DNA from: Bacteroidales bacterium
GTDB lineage: Bacteria; Bacteroidota; Bacteroidia; Bacteroidales; PWNQ01
Assembly (NCBI GenBank): GCA_021738505.1
Contig: JAIPBW010000028.1
Coordinates: 1-39,150, forward strand
DNA: 39,150 bases
Direction: 5' to 3'
Shown: piece after piece, positions 34,466 through 39,150 of the stretch
How the letters are laid out: each line of letters begins with the position of its first letter
How positions within the stretch are numbered: the first letter of the stretch is position 1
Made by a program: the position numbers and the translations under genes
The notes under the pieces: generated by a model
Told to the model about the DNA's origin: nothing
What the model saw: the letters and a program-made list of their open reading frames with translations, nothing else
The model's database searches: none

Positions 34466-35293
34466 GATTATGGTTTTAGGATTTATAGTCCGAGGATAGC
34501 GAAGTTCTTAAGTGTAGATCCGTTGACTGCATCCTATCCATGGTTAACTCCTTATCAATTTGGATCTAATACACCTATAGCTGCTATTGACATAGATGGA
34601 CTTGAGGCATACTTATCAATTTATGGTGCAGGAATAGCAAGAAGGCAAGGAAAAACATTTGAACATAATGCATTATTTAAAATGGAATCAGAAAGGGATG
34701 TAAAATGGGGAAATGCAAATTCTTCTCATAATACTTTTAAAGGAAAAAGGTTAATTCAGTTATTGGAGAATAAAACAAAAGAGGAAGGAAGTGTTGGCTA
34801 TTTGTCAGTTTTTTCCCATTCTAATAATTCTAATATAATATTGGATAATGGACAATTTGACAAGCAAACTTTAGGTGTCAGTCAATGGCAAGGATATTCT
34901 CATACTGATTTGGAAACAGTTTTTGAAAATGACAATATTAAATTTCATAGTGATGCTTTAATTCTCTTTGCAGGATGTAATACCGCTAGACAAAAAATAA
35001 ATGGAAAAAAAACAGATAATGTAGCAGAATATATAACAAAAAAATATGGTGTAGCGACTATTGGCGCGGATGGTTATACTTCACCACAAGGATCAAATAA
35101 TTATAGAAAAGCAGATTATAATTATTATCTCTTCATGAAAGATGACAATGGAAATGTTACAAAAACTGAAATGGGCAAGAAATTGAACCCATACACAATT
35201 GAAAGAGCAAGGTTAAAAGTTGATAAACCTGAAGCAATGCCTACTAGGGGGGCTACACAAATTGATATAGATTCACAATCTGATGATGTTTAA
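34202..35293 (+). CDS. Orphan Rhs tip 1 with His/Cys protease-like C-terminus
   Basis: From ATG 34202 the product has 363 residues (a TTG at 34163 would add 13). Residues 1-135 hold the end of an Rhs core: GLGNVHITLSD, SASDYYPFGQLL, YRFGFNGKEMDNEVKG, YDYGFRIYSPRIAKFLSVDP and AAIDIDGLE. No Rhs/YD repeats precede it. The variable part contains YLSVFSHSNNSN (H206) and ALILFAGCNTARQ (C259), then VAEYITKKYGVATIGADGYT. A His, then a Cys after a hydrophobic strand, with ACNT/GCNT, recalls caspase/CHAT-fold peptidases. A toxin role is inferred. No signal peptide or proper upstream start is seen, so the module may be silent until joined to a full rhs gene. The secreted protein gene that follows is the likely immunity gene. 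Confidence 0.72.
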   Translation: MENKSHKPVSHQPTGGHGLGNVHITLSDYCRKEADGLGVVYYSQINSASDYYPFGQLLTDGNYSSGSYRFGFNGKEMDNEVKGIGNQYDYGFRIYSPRIAKFLSVDPLTASYPWLTPYQFGSNTPIAAIDIDGLEAYLSIYGAGIARRQGKTFEHNALFKMESERDVKWGNANSSHNTFKGKRLIQLLENKTKEEGSVGYLSVFSHSNNSNIILDNGQFDKQTLGVSQWQGYSHTDLETVFENDNIKFHSDALILFAGCNTARQKINGKKTDNVAEYITKKYGVATIGADGYTSPQGSNNYRKADYNYYLFMKDDNGNVTKTEMGKKLNPYTIERARLKVDKPEAMPTRGATQIDIDSQSDDV

Positions 35294-35313
35294 TTATAAA
35301 ATGATATAAATAA

Positions 35314-35793
35314 ATGAATAAATCCATACTTATTTTAGTAACTGTATTTACCTTGTCTTTTTTGGATGGACAGTCTCAGGATAACTGTCATAAAACTATG
35401 ATGGATTCTTGTAGACGTTATGTAATTAACTATACTCCAATATATGTAGAGGAAGGGGACAGTCTGGCTGTACCTAAAATACCGGAACCTCCTCCTGCAA
35501 TTAATAAATATTTGTTTAAATGTATAAGGAACTCAAATTATAAACCATTAAAATATTCATATGTTTTACTCGTAAAACAATGCAATATTTATAGATTGGA
35601 CCATATATTAGGGGAGCCGAGATATAAGAATAATGGATTTCTTGAAATGGCCAGGGTATTTTTAGATATAAAAACTTCAAAGGGAAAATATATAACTCCA
35701 TATTTTACATGTCAAATATGCGAAATGTTATATAAAAGGAAGACTGATATTTATGGATTTAGCGAAGCAGAAGAAATTCTGAGTAAAGATTGA
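35314..35793 (+). CDS. Candidate immunity protein for Rhs tip 1
   Basis: A 159-residue protein starting 20 bases after the tip gene, with a signal peptide (MNKSILILVTVFTLSFLDGQSQ) and several Cys residues (DNC, DSC, KC, QC, CQIC). I do not recognise a family. The place directly after an Rhs tip, the AT-rich composition equal to that of the tip's variable part and the small size are as expected for a cognate immunity protein. A periplasmic location would fit a toxin that acts or enters there. No other evidence for binding is available. Confidence 0.6.
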   Translation: MNKSILILVTVFTLSFLDGQSQDNCHKTMMDSCRRYVINYTPIYVEEGDSLAVPKIPEPPPAINKYLFKCIRNSNYKPLKYSYVLLVKQCNIYRLDHILGEPRYKNNGFLEMARVFLDIKTSKGKYITPYFTCQICEMLYKRKTDIYGFSEAEEILSKD

Positions 35794-35940
35794 TAATGGA
35801 AATGTCCCATAGGGGAGAGGGACTTTCCGGTAGTGTATCAAAGGTAACTTTTGGTAAGCATTAATCAACGATTATCAGAATAACGAAGTATCTATTTGAC
35901 TTATTAATTTGGTAAAACATCTTAAAATTTTTCAGGATTG

Positions 35941-36618
35941 ATGCTGCTTATTACCTACTGCACCCTACCAACTGCAACTGTCCAAAGGGCGCTTAGCGAA
36001 GAAAAACCAAAAATCCCCTGGCACGATTTGGAAAATAGCAGGCAGGATTGTACATTTGCTGGTGAGATGGAAAACAAATCCCATAAATCAGGCAGCCACC
36101 AGCCGGTGGACGGACACGGTTTAGGCAATGTCCACATGACGTTAAGCGACTACCGCCGCAAAGAAAAAGACGGCCAGGAAGTAATCTATTACAGCCAAAT
36201 CAACTCCGCCTCGGATCACTACTCATTTGGCATGTTGCTTACCGATGGAAGTTACAGCAGCGGGGATTACCGGTTTGGGTTCCAGGGGCAGGAAATGGAT
36301 AACGAGATCAAAGGCACCGGCAATTCCATCAACTTCAAGTACCGCATGCATGACCCAAGGATAGGAAGGTTCTTTGCGGTGGATCCGCTGGCGAAGAAAT
36401 ATCCCTATAATTCGCCTTATGCTTTTAGTGAGAATGATGTGATTAGAGCTATTGAGTTAGAAGGGTTAGAAAAATACATAATTAATATAATTGGTAAGTC
36501 TGATGGCAAAACAAAAGAAGAAGGAAGAAAAAAAGATGGATGGACATATGATTTAAGAATTCAAAATACACAGGAAAAAACAACTTATGACGTGCCGAGT
36601 TATGAACCAGTCGATTAA
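35941..36618 (+). CDS. Orphan Rhs tip 2 with very short C-terminus
   Basis: A frame of 225 residues from ATG 35941. Residues about 28-175 are Rhs-like: LENSRQDCTFAGEMENKSHK, GLGNVHMTLSD, SASDHYSFGMLL, YRFGFQGQEMDNEIKG, HDPRIGRFFAVDP and NDVIRAIELEGLE. Only about 45 residues (IGKSDGKTKEEGRKKDGWTY onward) follow before the stop, far shorter than tip 1, so the toxin part may be truncated or very small. The first 27 residues come from the 7-bp-phased repeat and are unlikely to be a natural N-terminus; ATG 36067 is an alternative. It overlaps the YwqK-like gene. Confidence 0.6.
   Translation: MLLITYCTLPTATVQRALSEEKPKIPWHDLENSRQDCTFAGEMENKSHKSGSHQPVDGHGLGNVHMTLSDYRRKEKDGQEVIYYSQINSASDHYSFGMLLTDGSYSSGDYRFGFQGQEMDNEIKGTGNSINFKYRMHDPRIGRFFAVDPLAKKYPYNSPYAFSENDVIRAIELEGLEKYIINIIGKSDGKTKEEGRKKDGWTYDLRIQNTQEKTTYDVPSYEPVD
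35949..36325 (+). repeat. Orphan Rhs module conserved segment, copy 2
   Basis: 7-bp-phased units (tattacc, tactgca, ccctacc, aactgca, actgtcc, aaagggc at 35949-35990), then GCTTAG and the shared Rhs segment, ending where the three tips diverge. Confidence 0.85.
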
Positions 36619-37330
36619 GGTAATTAGATGTTTAGTTATTTTAATATCATTGATGATTTTTGTAAATCAAAAAGCATTCACGCAAGAATTAATCAAAACA
36701 AAAACAATTCCAAGTTATTATTATTTTGGGAAAAACCTGAAATTAAATGTAAAATATTTAATGTATGATAGTACAAAGGTTGAGAAGCGCACATATTATA
36801 ACGGAAAATTATTTGAATTAATAACTTTTAAATACGATAAGGATTCCTTGATTCGACATGGTAAAACAATTGAAAATGATACAGCAGGTAGAATGATGAG
36901 CAAAAGTAATTATGAAAATGGAAAAATTAATGGACCGGTTTTTCAGTATTACTGGATAAGTGGCCAAATTCGTGGGGTAAAAATATATGATAATGGAGTA
37001 CTAGATGGTAAATTTTTTAATTTTTATTCAAATGGCAATGTTAAAATTGAAGGTCAATTCGAAGAAGGCTTGAAAACAGGGATTTGGAAATATTATTATA
37101 AAAATGGATATTTACAAGCTATTGGTAAATTTGCTAAAACAAATAATAAGGCCTGGAAGAGAGATAGTATACCTTTCAAGTTTTTTAGTGATACATGTCA
37201 AACTTCAAACTTTACGCCTCATGATTTAAAGTATAAAAGTATTGAACCTCAACTTAAAAAAGGCTTATGGCGTTTTTATGATTGTAAGGGCAAAATGATT
37301 GGAAAACATAATTATAGAGAGTATAAATGA
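36602..37330 (+). CDS. YwqK/MORN-type repeat protein, candidate immunity protein for Rhs tip 2
   Basis: A 242-residue protein from ATG 36602 with a signal peptide (MNQSIKVIRCLVILISLMIF...). The mature part has recurring MORN-like units: YYNGKLFELITF, YENGKINGPVFQYY, YDNGVLDGKFFNFY, QFEEGLKTGIWKYYY, LKKGLWRFYDCKGK. In the 'YwqK family antitoxin' group such repeats accompany polymorphic toxins. It begins 17 bases before the tip 2 stop codon in another frame; an in-frame ATG at 36587 is also possible. The signal peptide puts the protein outside the cytoplasm, as with the first candidate immunity protein. Confidence 0.7.
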   Translation: MNQSIKVIRCLVILISLMIFVNQKAFTQELIKTKTIPSYYYFGKNLKLNVKYLMYDSTKVEKRTYYNGKLFELITFKYDKDSLIRHGKTIENDTAGRMMSKSNYENGKINGPVFQYYWISGQIRGVKIYDNGVLDGKFFNFYSNGNVKIEGQFEEGLKTGIWKYYYKNGYLQAIGKFAKTNNKAWKRDSIPFKFFSDTCQTSNFTPHDLKYKSIEPQLKKGLWRFYDCKGKMIGKHNYREYK

Positions 37331-37373
37331 ATGAGGTTATTTGCCAGTTGGATAACAGTATAGATTAACCCAA

Positions 37374-37439
37374 AATAGCTATAATTTCGTGGCGCGGATT
37401 TATGATCTGAGGATTGTGCGATGGTTGAGGGTAATTCCT
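37374..37439 (+). pseudogene. Remnant of an Rhs core (third module)
   Basis: In one frame the DNA reads NSYNFVARIYDLRIVRWLRV, clearly a worn form of the Rhs motif found as 'YDFGARIYDPRIGRWLSVDP' in intact proteins. The upstream part of the core is missing, and downstream the frame runs directly into the immunity-like gene. The conserved 340-bp segment is absent here. Confidence 0.65.
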
Positions 37440-37463
37440 TTTAGTAAAATAATAATTAGAATT

Positions 37464-38158
37464 ATGAGTTGGTACAATTTAAAAAGGATGTGGTATATTT
37501 TTTTACTATTATTTTTAATTAGTTTAATGTCAGGGGGTGCTCTACGTATGAACGTAAGTTAGAGTTTAAAAAGAGTTATAAGCTTTATTCGAATATCCAC
37601 AGAAATAAGAAAAATTTAAAATATTTATTTAATACTGAAATTCTATTCCAGAATCGAGGAGAATTTGCTACTGATCAAAATTGTGCCAGAGTTTCCTTTA
37701 ACGTTAAGGCGCTTGACTCTGTTTTTTCAGATAGTATTAATGGAAAAATAAAACTATTTTATGTATTTGATAATTACGATAATCTAAATACCTATAGTAT
37801 AAATCTTTCATCTTCAAATATATATGGTTTAGATAGTAATGTATTTAATGATCAGAAAATGATAAAACGGTTCAAGTATATAGGTTACAAGGTCATTAAT
37901 GCCAGGATTTGTGCACTAAGTAAATCTAATCCATTTAAAGGGTATGATAATTGGATAATGTTTCATTATCAACCTGGTACAGCAATTCATTACTATAAAA
38001 ATGAACCTCCTTCAAATGTAGATGTATCGACACCAAATTTCATTAAACTTAAGGATCATTGGTATTTTTATAGTAAAGATATAGAAAATGAGAAACAAAA
38101 GAAAAAATTACAAAATATTTTGAAAAAGCAACAACGGTCTCATACGCACTGCCAATAA
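37464..38158 (+). pseudogene. Frameshifted lipoprotein, candidate immunity gene of the third Rhs module
   Basis: The ATG at 37464 opens a frame MSWYNLKRMWYIFLLLFLIS... that stops at 37561-37563. The frame one base over is open without a stop from the G run at 37533-37537 to 38158. Joining them at this G5 run (one G more or two fewer) makes a lipobox, LMSG(G)CST, exactly at the join, and a lipoprotein of about 231 residues. The mature part (KLYSNIHRNKKNLKYLFN, IKLFYVFDNYDNLNTYS, DNWIMFHYQPGTAIHYY) is not a family I recognise. Position after an Rhs remnant suggests an immunity gene that lost its toxin. A sequencing error, decay or slippage switch would all explain the break. Confidence 0.65.
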
Positions 38159-38214
38159 ACAGTCCTTAGTTTCTTATTATTACTTTTTATTCAAAAGTAG
38201 CAGCTACACAGCCC

Positions 38215-38590
38215 TATTGCCTGCCTCCTGCCAACCGGCCAAAGGTGCTTAGGCAAAGAAAAATCAGGAATTCCCTGGCCGGATTTGGAAAATAGCAGGC
38301 AGGATCGTACATTTGCTGGTGAGATGGAAAACAAATCCCATAAACCAGTTAGCCACCAGCCGGCGGGCGGAGACGGCTTAGGCAATGTCCACCTCACCCT
38401 AAGCGACTACCGCCGCAAAAAAGAAGCCGACGGCCAGGAAGTAATCTATTACAGCCAAATCAACTCCGCCTCGGATTATTATCCATTCGGCCAGCTCCTG
38501 ACCGATGGAAATTACAGCAGCGGGGATTACCGGTTTGGGTTTAATTCCCAGGAAAAAGACGATGAGATTTACGGACAGGGAAACAGCTAC
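38215..38590 (+). repeat. Orphan Rhs module conserved segment, copy 3
   Basis: 7-bp-phased start (tattgcc, tgcctcc, tgccaac at 38215-38235), then GCTTAG at 38247 and the shared Rhs segment to about 38590. Confidence 0.85.
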
Positions 38591-39025
38591 AGCGCAGAGT
38601 TTTGGCAGTATGACGCGAGGTTGGGGAGAAGGTGGAATGTGGATCCGGTAAATAAACCTCATGAAAGCTCCTATGCATCATTTGCAAATAATCCGTTTTG
38701 GTTTGTTGATCCTGTTGGTTTAGATACTGTTGAAATCTCCTCAGAAAAAGGAGAGATAGAAAACCATATAGAAACAAAAGAGGGAGATGATGTATTTTTC
38801 ATTATGGAAGATGGTAAAAGAAAAGAATCAAGAACATTTGATGATGGTTTTATTGAAAATATTGATGAAGATATCCTTGATAATGATGGTGATGTTTATC
38901 GTTTAAGAGGAGATGATGATTCACAAGAATTGTTTGAATTTTATGCAGATAATATAGAGATTGAATTTTCTTTAACTAGAACCGGAAAAGAAGGAACTAA
39001 AGGGTTGAATTTTGAGACTGTTTAA
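38324..39025 (+). CDS. Orphan Rhs tip 3, probably cut by an insertion element
   Basis: A 233-residue product from ATG 38324 (a TTG at 38285 would add 13). The Rhs core end reads GLGNVHLTLSDYRRKKEADG, SASDYYPFGQLL, YRFGFNSQEKDDEIYG, AEFWQYDARLGRRWNVDP and FWFVDPVGLD. The variable part is acidic: VEISSEKGEIENHIETK, DGDVYRLRGDDDSQELFEFY, ADNIEIEFSLTRTGKEGTKG, then LNFETV and stop. The last segment resembles the lead-in of JAB-like Rhs toxins, whose HxH...P metal motif would come later but is missing. A probable transposase starts 50 bp downstream, so the tip was likely truncated by insertion. No immunity gene is in the window. Confidence 0.62.
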   Translation: MENKSHKPVSHQPAGGDGLGNVHLTLSDYRRKKEADGQEVIYYSQINSASDYYPFGQLLTDGNYSSGDYRFGFNSQEKDDEIYGQGNSYSAEFWQYDARLGRRWNVDPVNKPHESSYASFANNPFWFVDPVGLDTVEISSEKGEIENHIETKEGDDVFFIMEDGKRKESRTFDDGFIENIDEDILDNDGDVYRLRGDDDSQELFEFYADNIEIEFSLTRTGKEGTKGLNFETV

Positions 39026-39035
39026 AAAAGTGTGT

Positions 39036-39070
39036 CAAAGTTAAATTAAAATAAGAATTTTAACTTTGAA
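39036..39070. other. Inverted repeat beside a probable insertion-element end
   Basis: TCAAAGTTAAA (39036-39046) pairs with TTTAACTTTGA (39060-39070). It lies between the tip 3 stop codon and the ATG at 39075, where the end of an insertion element would be expected; the exact element edge is not known. Confidence 0.45.
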
Positions 39071-39074
39071 AAAT

Positions 39075-39150
39075 ATGGTACGCAAAAAAGAAAAAAGAAA
39101 ATTAAAAGATTTAATACCAGATGACCACTTGCGAGAAGAAGTGACACGAC
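39075..39150 (+). CDS. Start of a probable transposase (cut by window edge)
   Basis: Only 25 codons are present: MVRKKEKRKLKDLIPDDHLR and five more residues. A basic start followed by 'L..LIPD..L' recalls the N-terminus of IS4-type transposases of Bacteroidota. The judgement is from memory of similar proteins and is weak by itself, but the truncation of the Rhs tip just upstream and the inverted repeat support a mobile element. Confidence 0.4.
   Translation, partial: MVRKKEKRKLKDLIPDDHLREEVTR

Overview
The window is chromosomal DNA of a member of the Bacteroidota, probably a Bacteroidales or Marinilabiliales-type organism. The grounds are AT-rich DNA, repeated matches to the Bacteroidota promoter form TTTG-N(21-22)-TAnnTTTG (before the flippase gene, the lipoprotein gene and the tRNA), weak use of Shine-Dalgarno sites, Bacteroidota-type heavy-metal proteins (an HYC_CC_PP-like protein, a CusB with a C-terminal DUF3347-like domain) and Bacteroidota-type Rhs tips. 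The species cannot be named from sequence reading alone.

Layout. 1-232: 5' part of an IS1595-like transposase on the minus strand, cut by the window edge. 479-9468: a copper/silver export operon (small Cys-rich membrane protein, CusA-type RND pump, TolC-type outer membrane factor, CusB-type adaptor, short CDF-like membrane protein, secreted HMA metal chaperone) closed by a strong intrinsic terminator and interrupted by a 250-bp repeat-rich spacer. 9499-11198: pyridoxal/pyridoxamine kinase and a HAD phosphatase, translationally coupled. 11218-15180, minus strand: a three-gene envelope-stress-like set (YtxH, Holin-X-like, unknown), a GNAT acetyltransferase, a sensor histidine kinase and a LiaF-like protein; two tandem palindromic elements with covarying stems lie between the last two.

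15367-25153 and 28578-32254: a two-part exopolysaccharide locus. The first part encodes a flippase, acyltransferase, two sulfotransferases, a deacetylase-like protein, three GT4 glycosyltransferases and a FemAB/GNAT-like protein, mostly overlapping. The second encodes a GT2 glycosyltransferase, UDP-GlcNAc 2-epimerase, an initiating phosphoglycosyl transferase and a DegT-type aminotransferase. No polymerase or chain-length protein is seen. The two parts are separated by a lipoprotein/double beta-barrel gene pair preceded by a (CT)21 microsatellite. A tRNA-Val(GAC) closes the locus.

32388-34080 is gene-free and made of tandem arrays and palindromic repeats. 34081-39025 is a graveyard or archive of orphan Rhs C-terminal tips: three copies of a roughly 340-bp conserved Rhs segment, each joined to a different C-terminus, with candidate immunity genes after two of them and a decayed fourth module between. 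The last tip seems cut by an insertion element entering at the right edge.

The most interesting points are the orphan Rhs archive (with a predicted His/Cys protease-like tip and a frameshifted lipoprotein at a G5 run), the two palindromic repeat families whose stems change in a compensatory way, and the CT tract in the predicted leader of a surface-protein pair.
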